Assembly: GCA_017412705.1 (NCBI GenBank)
Contig: JAFPWS010000038.1
Location: 62,001 to 126,000, forward strand
Length of the DNA: 64,000 nucleotides
Reading direction: 5' to 3'
DNA from: Prevotella sp.
GTDB lineage: Bacteria; Bacteroidota; Bacteroidia; Bacteroidales; Bacteroidaceae
Of the stretch, positions 6,948 through 15,957 are shown piece after piece (position 1 is the stretch's first letter; each line of letters begins with the position of its first letter). The notes under the pieces were generated by a model. The model was not told where the DNA came from and did no database searches. It saw only the letters and a program-made list of their open reading frames with translations. A program made the position numbers and the translations under genes.

Positions 6948-8048
6948 TTATTGGAAGTTATTTAACGCTTTGACAACTGCCATGGCCTCTTCGTCTGTCA
7001 GTACAGGACTGATGGGCAGACTAAGCTCTTGCCGGTGTATCTGTTCAGTGACTGGCAGACTCATGGTGTTCCACTCTCTATAGCATTCCTGCTGATGGGG
7101 TGGGATAGGGTAGTGGATGAGTGTTTGTATGCCTTGCTCTGTCAGATATTGCTGCAAGCGGTCTCGCTTAGTGCAGAGAATGGGGAAGATATGGTAGACG
7201 TTTTGAGCATCGTCAAGTAGCGTCGGTAGCTGGACAAGTGGATTGCTAATGTGCTTGTAATAGTAGTGCGCTATCTGCTGACGGCGATGATTGTCGTCGT
7301 CAAGATGGCGTAGCTTGACGTCGAGGATAGCTGCCTGGATTTCGTCCAAACGGCTGTTACGCCCCTTATACTTAAAAGCATACTTGCGCTCCGAGCCATA
7401 GTTGGCCAATGCTCTGATGCAATCTGCCAGTGCAGGGTCGTTAGTTGTTATGGCCCCACCGTCGCCCAAGGCTCCCAGATTCTTGCCTGGATAGAAACTG
7501 TGGCCTGCAGCGTCACCTAACGAACCAGTTCGTATCTCACTATAACGGCATCCGTGAGCCTGTGCATTGTCTTCCACCAGCTTCAGACGGTGCTTTTTGC
7601 ATAGTTCGCCAATGCGCTCCGTGTAGGCACAGCGACCATAAAGATGAACAATGAGGATTGAGCGGGTGCGAGGCGTGACGGCCTGTTCTATAAGCTGGTC
7701 GTCCATTTCCAGTGTCTCGATATCAGGCTCTACCAGAACCGGCTTCAGTCCATTCTCGGTAATTGCTAAAATGGAGGCAATATAAGTGTTGGCAGGTACT
7801 ATGACCTCATCGCCTTCTTGCATCAGTCCCATTTCCATATAGGCACGGTATATCCAGATAAGGGCATCCAATCCATTGGCAACCCCTACACAATGCTTTG
7901 TACCGATGTATTCTGCATAGTGCTGTTCAAAGGTAGCATTGGCTTTTCCTTGCAAATACCAACCCGAACTGATGACGTCGTCGGCAGCCTTCTGTATTTC
8001 TTTGGCGTACAGCTGGGTAATGCCTTTTAGGTCTAAAAACTTAATCAT
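6948..8048 (-). CDS. DegT/DnrJ/EryC1 sugar aminotransferase
   Basis: 366 aa, PLP-dependent, fold type I. The Schiff-base lysine is in [16 protein letters not shown]. Other family marks are [31 protein letters not shown] and [11 protein letters not shown]. It resembles QdtB/FdtB-type enzymes that aminate 3-keto-6-deoxy nucleotide sugars, though the exact substrate cannot be read from sequence. The start is ATG 8048 because the ATG at 8066 lies upstream of the -7 box. It is the first gene of the unit aminotransferase, WecA, sugar transferase-Wzi, lipoprotein, so it may provide an amino sugar for that glycan. Confidence 0.9.
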   Translation of the reverse strand: MIKFLDLKGITQLYAKEIQKAADDVISSGWYLQGKANATFEQHYAEYIGTKHCVGVANGLDALIWIYRAYMEMGLMQEGDEVIVPANTYIASILAITENGLKPVLVEPDIETLEMDDQLIEQAVTPRTRSILIVHLYGRCAYTERIGELCKKHRLKLVEDNAQAHGCRYSEIRTGSLGDAAGHSFYPGKNLGALGDGGAITTNDPALADCIRALANYGSERKYAFKYKGRNSRLDEIQAAILDVKLRHLDDDNHRRQQIAHYYYKHISNPLVQLPTLLDDAQNVYHIFPILCTKRDRLQQYLTEQGIQTLIHYPIPPHQQECYREWNTMSLPVTEQIHRQELSLPISPVLTDEEAMAVVKALNNFQ

Positions 8049-8055
8049 GCGGCTG

Positions 8056-8063
8056 CAAAGGTA
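8056..8063 (-). promoter_or_regulatory. -7 box of the aminotransferase operon
   Basis: TACCTTTG on the minus strand, only 7 bp before the ATG at 8048, giving an almost leaderless transcript. No clear -33 box. Confidence 0.6.
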
Positions 8064-8300
8064 CAACTTTTTTCTTTAATATAGGCATCAATGTCTCATT
8101 TTCCTTTAAGGGATTCTCGCGTACCTAACTAAATAATATATAGCGTGTCTATGCTAAATGGAGTACAACTATCACTCCAACAGCCTGTCCGTTGCTACAT
8201 GTTCAACAGCCCAATGCTTGCATTGGACAAGCCTTGCAATTTAAATGTTCATTTAGAAAACATTTCCACAATAAAGTGCTGATATATTGAGATTTATTCC
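8064..8300. other. intergenic region with small hairpins
   Basis: No gene seen between the divergent aminotransferase and HTH genes. It contains a perfect 7-bp hairpin, CCAATGC at 8211-8217 with GCATTGG at 8220-8226, nested near GTCC/GGAC complementarity. An RNA or protein-binding site is possible but unsupported. Confidence 0.35.
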
Positions 8301-8308
8301 GTACCTTT
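8301..8308 (+). promoter_or_regulatory. -7 box of the HTH gene
   Basis: TACCTTTG, 47 bp before the ATG at 8356. No -33 TTTG at the expected distance. Confidence 0.5.
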
Positions 8309-8355
8309 GCAGCCGAGAAAAGAAGAATTAAGGAACTAAATTTAAGGCTGAAGGT

Positions 8356-8568
8356 ATGAACATAGGTAAACACATCGAAGAGATTTTAAGAAAGCAGGGA
8401 AAGTCAGCAGCTTGGTTGGCGACACAGATTCCCTGTGAGCGCACCAACGTCTACAACATTTTCAAGAGGAAAAGTTTGGACGTGCGCTTGCTGATGAGAA
8501 TCAGTGTTATATTGGAGTACGACTTCTTCAAGGAGTTATCTGAAGAAGCGTTTCCCAAGGCTAAATGA
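8356..8568 (+). CDS. small helix-turn-helix protein (XRE-like)
   Basis: 70 aa, essentially a single HTH domain: IGKHIEEILRKQGKSAAWLATQI, turn, CERTNVYNIFKRKSLDVRLLMRIS. Short regulators of this type are common in Bacteroidales genomes. There is no sensor or effector domain. It has its own promoter and a strong terminator, so it is monocistronic, just upstream of the nuo operon. Nothing in the sequence shows whether it regulates nuo. Confidence 0.8.
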   Translation: MNIGKHIEEILRKQGKSAAWLATQIPCERTNVYNIFKRKSLDVRLLMRISVILEYDFFKELSEEAFPKAK

Positions 8569-8573
8569 TACAG

Positions 8574-8606
8574 GCCGTTGTCTTTTGAGGCAACGGCTTT
8601 TATTTT
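8574..8606 (+). terminator. intrinsic terminator after the HTH gene
   Basis: GCCGTTG (8574-8580) pairs with CAACGGC (8591-8597) and is followed by a T-rich run. It separates the HTH transcript from the nuo operon. Confidence 0.85.
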
Positions 8607-8655
8607 TCTTTTTATCTTTTTTCATATTTATGCCCTTTTTCTGCATTTTTTTTAG

Positions 8656-8663
8656 TACCTTTG
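8656..8663 (+). promoter_or_regulatory. -7 box of the nuo operon
   Basis: TACCTTTG, 39 bp before the nuoA ATG, within a T-rich stretch. The -33 box is weak or absent. Confidence 0.6.
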
Positions 8664-8702
8664 CACACAAATTGAATTCAATATAATATTTTAAGCATTT
8701 TT

Positions 8703-9053
8703 ATGAACTTTACTTTGTTAATTACCGTCCTGGTGACGGCACTAACATTGGTGGTGGCGGCTTATGTCGTAGCCAAGCTTATAGGACCGCGGTCTTATGC
8801 GAAGGTGAAAGGCGAGCCGTATGAGAGTGGTATACCTACACGAGGCAGCTCTTGGCTGCCCGTATCAGTGGGATTCTACCTCTTTGCCATCTTGTTTCTG
8901 ATGTTCGACGTGGAGACAGTGTTCCTGTACCCGTGGGCAGTGGTTGTGAAGGAGTTCGGCGCGATGGCTCTGTTGAGTATCGGCTTCTTCCTGGTAGTTC
9001 TTGTTTTAGGCTTGGCATATGCCTGGCGGAAAGGAGATTTGGAATGGAAGTAA
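8703..9053 (+). CDS. nuoA: NADH-quinone oxidoreductase subunit A
   Basis: 116 aa, three TM helices, a core membrane subunit of complex I. Family marks: YESGIPTRGSSW in the first loop, where the second position is often Cys in other bacteria, and FLMFDVETVFLYPWA in helix 2. It opens the nuo operon. The last codons overlap the nuoB ATG by 10 bp, indicating coupled translation. Confidence 0.95.
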   Translation: MNFTLLITVLVTALTLVVAAYVVAKLIGPRSYAKVKGEPYESGIPTRGSSWLPVSVGFYLFAILFLMFDVETVFLYPWAVVVKEFGAMALLSIGFFLVVLVLGLAYAWRKGDLEWK

Positions 9054-9778
9054 GAAGGCCTCACATCAAGAGTATTCCCTACGACGAGTGGAACGACAAC
9101 TCGTCGTTGGAGAAAATCGTTGACGAGCTCCACGAGGGTGGTGTCAATGTGGTTACGGGTACGCTGGACCAACTCATCAACTGGGGACGCTCAAACTCTT
9201 TGTGGTCACTGACCTTTGCCACCTCTTGTTGTGGTATTGAGTTCATGGCCTGTGGCTGTGCCCGTTACGATTTTGCGCGCTTCGGATTCGAGGTGACACG
9301 TAATTCCCCCCGCCAGGCCGACCTGATTATGTGCGCCGGTACGATTACCCACAAAATGGCGCCTGCCTTGAAACGCCTGTATGACGAAATGGCTGAGCCG
9401 AAGTATGTAATTGCTGTCGGTGGCTGTGCTATCAGCGGTGGTCCCTTTAAGTCAAGCTATCATGTAGTTAAGGGTATTGAGGAAATTGTGCCCGTAGATG
9501 TGTTTATTCCTGGCTGTCCTCCACGCCCGGAGGCTATCATGTACGGCATGATGCAGCTGCAGCGTAAGGTGAAGATCGAGAAGTTCCTTGGAGGCGCAAA
9601 CCATAAGCAGACTGCTGAAGAGCGCGAGCTTGGAGTATCAAACGAGGAGCTGACATTCCGCCGGAAGCATGGCGACCATCGTCGCGAGCCAATGGTGATC
9701 ACCGATGTTCCCCAGGAGTTTGTTGAAGAGATGAAGTCTGCTCAGGCAGATGCTAAAGTAGAGGAGGAGAAAGCATGA
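9044..9778 (+). CDS. nuoB: NADH-quinone oxidoreductase subunit B
   Basis: 244 aa, carries the terminal 4Fe-4S cluster N2, which hands electrons to quinone. The four ligands are visible: tandem C62-C63 in TSCCGIEF, C128 in VGGCAISGG and C158 in PGCPPRPE. The ATG at 9044 is chosen because it gives the normal NuoB N-terminus; the frame is open further upstream only inside nuoA. After the core there is a charged C-terminal extension of about 60 residues ending EEEKA, longer than in E. coli. Confidence 0.95.
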   Translation: MEVRRPHIKSIPYDEWNDNSSLEKIVDELHEGGVNVVTGTLDQLINWGRSNSLWSLTFATSCCGIEFMACGCARYDFARFGFEVTRNSPRQADLIMCAGTITHKMAPALKRLYDEMAEPKYVIAVGGCAISGGPFKSSYHVVKGIEEIVPVDVFIPGCPPRPEAIMYGMMQLQRKVKIEKFLGGANHKQTAEERELGVSNEELTFRRKHGDHRREPMVITDVPQEFVEEMKSAQADAKVEEEKA

Positions 9779-11388
9779 AGTTAGAGTTCTTATCATTTGA
9801 TTTTGACAAGTTTGCACAGGAGATGCAGAACTTGAAGGACAAGAAGGGCTTTGACTATCTTGTTACCATCGTAGGCGAGGACTTCGGTGCAGAAGAGGGA
9901 CTCGGTTGCGTATATATCCTTGAGAACACCAAGACCCACGAGCGTTGCTCAGTGAAGATGAATGCCAAGCAGCAGGTTTGCGGCGATGGCATGTCGTCTA
10001 ACGGTACCAGCGCAATGGAGGGCGAGATGGTGGCCTATCTGCCTACTGTATCAAATATCTGGCGTGTTGCCGATCTGCTTGAGCGCGAGGTGTACGATTT
10101 CTACGGAATCGTGTTTCTTGGTCATCCGGATATGCGCCGTTTGTTCTTGCGTAGTGACTTCCAAGGATACCCCTTCCGCAAAGACTGGAAGTTCAACGAC
10201 AAGTATACATTGGAAGATGATAACGAGCCTGACTATGGCTTGGAGTATTTCATTGACAAGGACGGCAACTTGCAGTCGAAGCAAAACAGGCTTTTCGGCA
10301 GCGATGACTATGTCTTGAATATTGGCCCACAGCACCCTGCCACCCATGGCGTGCTTCGCTTGCAGACCGTGCTCGACGGTGAGATCGTAAAGCGCATCTA
10401 TCCCCATCTGGGATATATTCACCGTGCCATTGAGAAAATGTGGGAAGGCATGACATATCCCCAGACACTGGCTTTGACCGACCGTCTGAACTATCTGGGT
10501 GCTATGCAGCATCGCCACGCTTTGGTAGGAGTCATAGAGGAGGCTCTGGAGGTTGAGTTGACAGACCGTATCAAGTATATCCGTACTATTATGGATGAGC
10601 TTCAGCGTCTGGATTCTCACCTGCTCTACACCTCTTGTGTGGCTCAGGACTTGGGTGCTCTCACTGGTATGCTTTATGGTATGCGCGACCGCGAGCACGT
10701 GCTGAACTGCATGGAGGAGACCACTGGCGGACGCCTGATTCAGAACTATTATAGAATAGGTGGCTTGCAGGATGACATCGATCCTAACTTCGTCAAAAAC
10801 TGTAAGGATTTGGTGAAGTACCTGCGTCCGATGATTCAGGAGTATATGGACATCTTCGGCGACAACATCATTACCCACAACCGTCTTGAGAACTGTGGCC
10901 CGATGAGCCTTGAGGATTGTGTCAGCTACGCTGTTACGGGTCCTGCCGGACGTGCTTCTGGTTGGATGAACGATGTGCGCAAGAATCATCCTTACGACAT
11001 GTACGATAAGGTGGAGTGGGAACAGTGCACTCTCGACAGCTGCGACTCAATGGGACGCTATCTCATTCATATCAATGAGATGTATCAGAGCCTGAATATC
11101 ATCGAACAGCTCATCGATAACATTCCAGAGGGCGACTTCTACGTCAAGCAGAAGCCTATCATTAAGTGTCCTGAGGGACAGTGGTACTACTCCGTAGAGG
11201 GTGTGGCTGGTGAGTTTGGCGTCTATCTTGACTCTCGTGGCGACAAGAGCCCGTATCGCATGAAGATGCGTCCGATGGGTCTCTCGCTTGTTGGTGCCTT
11301 CGACCCGATGCTGCGTGGTCAGAAGATTGCCGACCTGATTGCTACTTGTGCCGCTATTGACGTTGTTATTCCTGATATTGACAGATAA
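9775..11388 (+). CDS. nuoC: NADH-quinone oxidoreductase subunit C/D fusion
   Basis: 537 aa. The NuoC part (about 1-160) contains EREVYDFYGIVFLGHPDMRRL, then a linker, and the NuoD part (about 175-537) begins NIGPQHPATHGVLRL. The NuoD His of GPQHPATHG and the Tyr of HLLYTSC are expected near the quinone site. The two subunits are also fused in E. coli and in many Bacteroidetes. The start overlaps the nuoB stop by 4 bp (ATGA). These peripheral-arm subunits connect NuoB and NuoI to the membrane arm. Confidence 0.95.
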   Translation: MKLEFLSFDFDKFAQEMQNLKDKKGFDYLVTIVGEDFGAEEGLGCVYILENTKTHERCSVKMNAKQQVCGDGMSSNGTSAMEGEMVAYLPTVSNIWRVADLLEREVYDFYGIVFLGHPDMRRLFLRSDFQGYPFRKDWKFNDKYTLEDDNEPDYGLEYFIDKDGNLQSKQNRLFGSDDYVLNIGPQHPATHGVLRLQTVLDGEIVKRIYPHLGYIHRAIEKMWEGMTYPQTLALTDRLNYLGAMQHRHALVGVIEEALEVELTDRIKYIRTIMDELQRLDSHLLYTSCVAQDLGALTGMLYGMRDREHVLNCMEETTGGRLIQNYYRIGGLQDDIDPNFVKNCKDLVKYLRPMIQEYMDIFGDNIITHNRLENCGPMSLEDCVSYAVTGPAGRASGWMNDVRKNHPYDMYDKVEWEQCTLDSCDSMGRYLIHINEMYQSLNIIEQLIDNIPEGDFYVKQKPIIKCPEGQWYYSVEGVAGEFGVYLDSRGDKSPYRMKMRPMGLSLVGAFDPMLRGQKIADLIATCAAIDVVIPDIDR

Positions 11389-11400
11389 AAGCGAAGGATT

Positions 11401-12489
11401 ATGTTTGATTTTAGTATTATTACACAATGGTTCGACGCTCTCCTGAGAGAAACCTTTGGTTTGGGAGATTTTCTGTCGATATTGATTGAGTGCGTGATTG
11501 TCGGTGCAGCTATTCTTGTAGGCTATGCACTGATAGCTATCGTACTGATATTCATGGAGCGTAAGGTTTGTGCCTACTTCCAGTGCCGTCTGGGCCCGAT
11601 GCGTGTAGGTTACTGGGGCTTATTACAGGTGTTTGCCGATGTGTTGAAGATGCTCATTAAGGAGATTTTCATCGTCGATAAGGCCGATAAGTTCCTCTAT
11701 CTCGTGGCTCCTCTCTTGGTAATCATTGGCTCCGTAGGTGCTTTCTCGTTCCTGCCTTGGAACAATGGCGCTACAGTGCTTGACTTCAACGTAGGTGTGT
11801 TCCTGCTCACAGCTATCTCTTCGATAGGTGTGGTTGGTATCTTCCTCGCAGGTTGGGGCTCGAATAATAAGTATTCTGTAGTTTCTGCTATGCGTGGTGC
11901 TGTGCAGATGATTAGCTACGAGATGTCGCTCTGCCTTTGCCTGATTACTGCTGTCATCCTGACGGGTACCATGCAGATGAGCGGTATCGTGGAGGCTCAG
12001 ACAGGTCCTTGGAAATGGCTTATCTTCCAGGGGCATATCCCTGCCATCATCGCCTTCTTCGTGTTCCTCATTGCAGGTAACGCTGAGGCAAATCGCGGCC
12101 CCTTCGACATGGCTGAGGCTGAGAGTGAGCTTACTGCAGGTCATCATACCGAATATAGTGGTATGGGCTTCGGCTTCTTCTACCTCGCCGAGTTCCTCAA
12201 CCTCTTTATCATCGCAGGTATTGCCGCTACTGTATTCCTCGGTGGTTGGGCACCTGTCAATATTGGAGTTGGTGCCTTCGACCAGGTGATGAACTACATT
12301 CCCGGTATCGTATGGTTTATGGGTAAGGCCTTCTTCTTGGTTTGGATTCTGATGTGGGTTAAGTGGACGTTCCCCCGTCTGCGTATCGACCAGATATTGA
12401 AGCTGGAGTGGAAGTATCTGATGCCGCTGTCTCTCATCAACCTTGTGTTGATGACCGTTGTGGTGGCTTTAGGCTTATATATTAAATAA
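11401..12489 (+). CDS. nuoH: NADH-quinone oxidoreductase subunit H
   Basis: 362 aa, about eight TM helices, lines the quinone chamber. Hallmarks: MERKVCAYFQCRLGPMRVG, where many homologues have RxGPN, and the acidic loop NRGPFDMAEAESELTAGHHTEYSG, followed by WVKWTFPRLRIDQ. The RGPFD.AE.E.ELV motif is essentially intact. It lies 12 bp after nuoCD and is followed by an unusual repeat-filled spacer before nuoI. Confidence 0.95.
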   Translation: MFDFSIITQWFDALLRETFGLGDFLSILIECVIVGAAILVGYALIAIVLIFMERKVCAYFQCRLGPMRVGYWGLLQVFADVLKMLIKEIFIVDKADKFLYLVAPLLVIIGSVGAFSFLPWNNGATVLDFNVGVFLLTAISSIGVVGIFLAGWGSNNKYSVVSAMRGAVQMISYEMSLCLCLITAVILTGTMQMSGIVEAQTGPWKWLIFQGHIPAIIAFFVFLIAGNAEANRGPFDMAEAESELTAGHHTEYSGMGFGFFYLAEFLNLFIIAGIAATVFLGGWAPVNIGVGAFDQVMNYIPGIVWFMGKAFFLVWILMWVKWTFPRLRIDQILKLEWKYLMPLSLINLVLMTVVVALGLYIK

Positions 12490-12495
12490 GGTGTA

Positions 12496-12528
12496 CTAGA
12501 AAATCTAGAAGATCTAGAAATACTAGAA
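12496..12528 (+). repeat. 9-bp pitch CTAGAA repeat in the nuoH-nuoI spacer
   Basis: CTAGAA occurs at 12496, 12505, 12514 and 12523, exactly every 9 bp, filling most of the 44-bp spacer just before the nuoI ATG at 12534. It is A-rich and could act as a translation enhancer or be slippage-prone. Confidence 0.85.
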
Positions 12529-12533
12529 AAGAT

Positions 12534-13079
12534 ATGGAAGATAATAAAACATATTTCGGAGAACTCGGACACGGCTTGAAGACGTTGGCTGTCGGTATGA
12601 AGACCTCCTGGAAGGAATATTTCAAGGACTTCTTTACCAACAAGTCGACGGAGCAGTATCCGGAGAACCGCAAGACCACACTTCATGTGGCCAGCCGCCA
12701 TCGTGGCCGCTTGGTATTCAAGCGCAATGAGGACGGCAGTTACAAGTGTACGGCTTGTACCTTGTGTGAGAAGTCTTGCCCTAACGGAACCATCAAGATA
12801 ACCAGCCATATGGCTGAGGATCCCGAGACGGGCAAGAAAAAGAAGGTGCTGGACGACTATCAGTACGACCTTGGCGACTGCATGTTCTGCCAACTTTGTA
12901 CCAATGCCTGCAACTTCGATGCGATAGAGTTTACGAATGATTTCGAGAATGCTGTCTTTGACCGCTCGAAGTTGGTGCTCCATCTGGACAAGGAGGTTTA
13001 CCAGGGTGGCTCACTCCCCAACCTCATCGATGGTGGTGCTTCACTGACAATAGGTAAGTTTAACACTAAAACGAAGTAA
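12534..13079 (+). CDS. nuoI: NADH-quinone oxidoreductase subunit I (two 4Fe-4S clusters)
   Basis: 181 aa ferredoxin-like subunit. Two CxxCxxCxxxC motifs: C72, C75, C78, C82 (CTACTLCEKSCP) and C116, C119, C122, C126 (CMFCQLCTNAC). These bind clusters N6a and N6b that feed NuoB. With no NuoEFG in the operon, NuoI is the outermost redox subunit encoded here and the likely docking point for an electron donor such as ferredoxin or another dehydrogenase; that donor is inferred. Confidence 0.95.
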   Translation: MEDNKTYFGELGHGLKTLAVGMKTSWKEYFKDFFTNKSTEQYPENRKTTLHVASRHRGRLVFKRNEDGSYKCTACTLCEKSCPNGTIKITSHMAEDPETGKKKKVLDDYQYDLGDCMFCQLCTNACNFDAIEFTNDFENAVFDRSKLVLHLDKEVYQGGSLPNLIDGGASLTIGKFNTKTK

Positions 13080-13084
13080 GGACT

Positions 13085-13606
13085 ATGGGAAATATGATCA
13101 TGTTTTGCATTCTTGCCGTTGTCATTCTCGGTTCTGCCGTGATGTGTGTGACAACGACGCGAATCATGCGAGCTGCAACATTCATGTTGTTTGTGCTCTT
13201 TGGCGTGGCAGGTCTTTACTTCCTGCTTGATTATACATATCTGGGTGCTGCCCAGATCAGTGTCTACGCTGGTGGCGTGACGATGATTTACGTTTTTGCA
13301 ATCCAGCTGGTTTCTAAACGCACTCTGCAGGGACTGACAGAACGCATGAAGGGCAGTCGTGTCCTTTGGGGTGGCCTGTTGTCCCTTATCGGTTGTGCTA
13401 CGGTTATTCTGGTGCTGCTCAAGAATCAGTTCTTGGTTGCAGGTTATGCTGCTCCCGATGTGGAGGTGCCGATGAAGAACATCGGACAGGCATTGGTGGG
13501 CGCAGGTCGTTATGAGTATGTACTCGCTTTTGAGTTCATCTCGTTGTTCCTGCTGGCATGCATCATTGGTGGTTTGGTTGTTTCACGTAAAGAGGAGGAG
13601 AAGTAA
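13085..13606 (+). CDS. nuoJ: NADH-quinone oxidoreductase subunit J
   Basis: 173 aa, five TM helices. The conserved third helix is seen as DYTYLGAAQISVYAGGVTMIYVFAI. NuoJ couples the redox arm to the proton channels. It starts 5 bp after nuoI and ends 3 bp before nuoK. Confidence 0.95.
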   Translation: MGNMIMFCILAVVILGSAVMCVTTTRIMRAATFMLFVLFGVAGLYFLLDYTYLGAAQISVYAGGVTMIYVFAIQLVSKRTLQGLTERMKGSRVLWGGLLSLIGCATVILVLLKNQFLVAGYAAPDVEVPMKNIGQALVGAGRYEYVLAFEFISLFLLACIIGGLVVSRKEEEK

Positions 13607-13609
13607 GCT

Positions 13610-13918
13610 ATGGTACCTGTAGAATGTTATTTTGTGCTTAGTGCACTATTGTTCTTCATTGGCGTCTTCGGCTTTGTCACACGCCGCAACCTGATTGCCA
13701 TGCTGATTTCGGTAGAGCTTATCCTCAATGCCGTTGACATCAATTTCGCCGCTTTCAACCGTCTGCTGTTCCCGGACTCTATGGAGGGCATGTTCATGAC
13801 CCTGTTCTCCATCGGTGTCTCTGCGGCAGAGTCGGCAGTGGCTATAGCAATTATCATCAATGTCTACCGCAACTTCAAGAGCGATAGCGTTGACAGTATT
13901 AAGAATATGAAATGGTAA
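13610..13918 (+). CDS. nuoK: NADH-quinone oxidoreductase subunit K
   Basis: 102 aa, three TM helices, an MrpC homologue. The two membrane glutamates used in proton transfer are present in ISVELILNAVDINFAAF and GVSAAESAVAIAIII. Its TAA is followed directly by the nuoL ATG. Confidence 0.95.
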   Translation: MVPVECYFVLSALLFFIGVFGFVTRRNLIAMLISVELILNAVDINFAAFNRLLFPDSMEGMFMTLFSIGVSAAESAVAIAIIINVYRNFKSDSVDSIKNMKW

Positions 13919-15919
13919 ATGATTATGGAAACGATTTATAGTTATTCCTTTCTGATCCTTCTGCTGCCTGCGCTGTCCTTTGTGATTCTGGCGTTGGCAG
14001 GCATGAAGATGTCGCATAAGGCCGCAGGTCTTATCGGCACGACATCATTAGGACTGGTGACAGTGCTGTCCTATATGACGGCTTTCAGCTATTTTACTGC
14101 TGATCGCCTGACTGATGGAACGTTCCCCACACTTGTTCCTTACAACTTCACCTGGTTGCCGTTGGGTAATCTGCACTTCGACATGGGTATTCTCTTGGAT
14201 CCCATTTCGGTAATGATGCTCATCGTTATTTCAACGGTGTCGTTCATGGTTCACATCTATTCATTTGGCTATATGCATGGCGAGAAGGGTTTCCAGCGCT
14301 ACTATGCGTTCCTGAGCCTTTTCACTATGTCCATGCTTGGACTGGTGTTGGCCACTAATATCTTCCAGATGTATACCTTCTGGGAGTTGGTAGGTGTGAG
14401 TTCTTATCTGCTGATTGGATTCTACTATCCGCTGAAGCCCGCCATTGCTGCCTCCAAGAAGGCATTCATCGTGACGCGCTTTGCTGATATGTTCTTCCTT
14501 ATTGGTATTCTGCTCTTTGGCTACTATACCGATTCGTTCAGCTTCTCGTTTGCTGGCAACATCGTGATGGGCGAGGGTACCACTCCGTTCATTGCCGGTA
14601 ATGCAGCCAAGGCCGTTGCCGCCGCAGGCTTTATCCTGCCTACTGCTCTGGTGCTGATGTTCATCGGTGGTGCCGGTAAGAGTGCCATGTTCCCCTTGCA
14701 CATCTGGCTACCCGATGCTATGGAGGGTCCTACGCCTGTATCGGCTCTGATTCACGCTGCTACGATGGTGGTGGCTGGTGTGTTCCAGATTGCCCGTATG
14801 TTCCCCCTCTGGGTTGAGTACGCTCAGCCTCAGATGTCGATTGTGGTATGGGTAGGCGTCTTCACCGCTTTCTATGCTGCTGCTGTGGCTTGTGCTCAGA
14901 GTGACATCAAGCGTGTGCTGGCCTTCTCGACCATCTCACAGATTGCGTTCATGATGGTGGCTCTTGGCGTTTCGCTGCCTGGTCATCATGGTGTGCTCGA
15001 CAATCATGCTCAGCTGGGCTTCATGGCTGGTATGTTCCACCTGTTTACCCACGCCATGTTCAAGGCTTGCCTGTTCCTTGGCGCTGGTTGTATCATCCAT
15101 GCTGTCCACTCTAACGAGATGGCTATGATGGGTGGCTTGCGTAAGTATATGCCGATTACCAACATCACGTTCCTCATCAGCTGCTTTGCCATTGCTGGTA
15201 TTCCTTTCTTCTCGGGCTTCAGCTCGAAGGATGAGATTATCACAGCCTGCTTCGCCTACAGCCCTGTGGTGGGTTGGATTATGACAGGTATCGCTGCTAT
15301 GACAGCCTTCTACATGTTCCGTCTGTACTACGGTATCTTCTGGGGTACTGAGAACGTTGAGGCCCACGAGCACCATACGCCCCATGAGGCACCTGCTACG
15401 ATGACTGTCCCTCTGATTGTGCTTTGTGTGATTACGATGGGTGTAGGTATCTACTCTACCATTGCAGGCTTTGCAGGGTGGGGTGGCAGCTTCGGCCAGT
15501 TTGTCAGTGCTGAGGGTACTGACTACACCATCCACTTCGACACGCAGATTGCTGCTACATCTACGGTTATTGCCATTCTGAGCATCTGTCTTGCTACCTA
15601 TATTTATAAGGGCGAGAGTCAGCCCATTGCAGACCGTCTGTACAAGCAGTTCCCACGTCTACATCAGGCTGCTTACAAGCGTTTCTATCAGGACGAGATT
15701 TGGCAGTATGTCACCCATCGCATCATCTTCCGCTGCATCTCTACTCCTATTGCATGGTTCGACCGTCACGTGGTTGACGGCACGTTCAACTTCATGGCAT
15801 GGGGTGCCAACGAGGCTGGTGAGTCTTTGCGTCCCTGGCAGAGTGGCGATGTGCGCCAGTATGCCGTATGGTTCCTGACGGGAACGGTAGCGCTGACGCT
15901 CGTATTGCTCGCAATTTAA
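13919..15919 (+). CDS. nuoL: NADH-quinone oxidoreductase subunit L
   Basis: 666 aa, the distal antiporter-like proton pump with a long C-terminal lateral helix. Signatures: FWELVGVSSYLLIGFYY (key Glu), GKSAMFPLHIWLPDAMEGPTPVSALIHAATMV (key Lys and His), AFSTISQIAFM and FTHAMFKACLFLGAG. ATG 13919 is used; ATG 13925 (METIYSY) is an alternative. The following spacer has its own 8-bp repeat. Confidence 0.95.
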   Translation: MIMETIYSYSFLILLLPALSFVILALAGMKMSHKAAGLIGTTSLGLVTVLSYMTAFSYFTADRLTDGTFPTLVPYNFTWLPLGNLHFDMGILLDPISVMMLIVISTVSFMVHIYSFGYMHGEKGFQRYYAFLSLFTMSMLGLVLATNIFQMYTFWELVGVSSYLLIGFYYPLKPAIAASKKAFIVTRFADMFFLIGILLFGYYTDSFSFSFAGNIVMGEGTTPFIAGNAAKAVAAAGFILPTALVLMFIGGAGKSAMFPLHIWLPDAMEGPTPVSALIHAATMVVAGVFQIARMFPLWVEYAQPQMSIVVWVGVFTAFYAAAVACAQSDIKRVLAFSTISQIAFMMVALGVSLPGHHGVLDNHAQLGFMAGMFHLFTHAMFKACLFLGAGCIIHAVHSNEMAMMGGLRKYMPITNITFLISCFAIAGIPFFSGFSSKDEIITACFAYSPVVGWIMTGIAAMTAFYMFRLYYGIFWGTENVEAHEHHTPHEAPATMTVPLIVLCVITMGVGIYSTIAGFAGWGGSFGQFVSAEGTDYTIHFDTQIAATSTVIAILSICLATYIYKGESQPIADRLYKQFPRLHQAAYKRFYQDEIWQYVTHRIIFRCISTPIAWFDRHVVDGTFNFMAWGANEAGESLRPWQSGDVRQYAVWFLTGTVALTLVLLAI

Positions 15920-15924
15920 TCGTA

Positions 15925-15954
15925 ATAACGAAATAACGTCATAACGAAATATCG
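15925..15954 (+). repeat. 8-bp pitch ATAACG repeat in the nuoL-nuoM spacer
   Basis: ATAACG at 15925, 15933 and 15941 and the variant ATATCG at 15949, each 8 bp apart, fill the 38-bp spacer just before the nuoM ATG at 15958. Same position and style as the 9-bp repeat before nuoI, but a different unit. Confidence 0.85.
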
Positions 15955-15957
15955 AAA

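Noticed and set aside
10051..10989. Long open frame antisense to nuoCD
   Set aside because: A shadow of a strongly conserved gene; its sequence matches no family.
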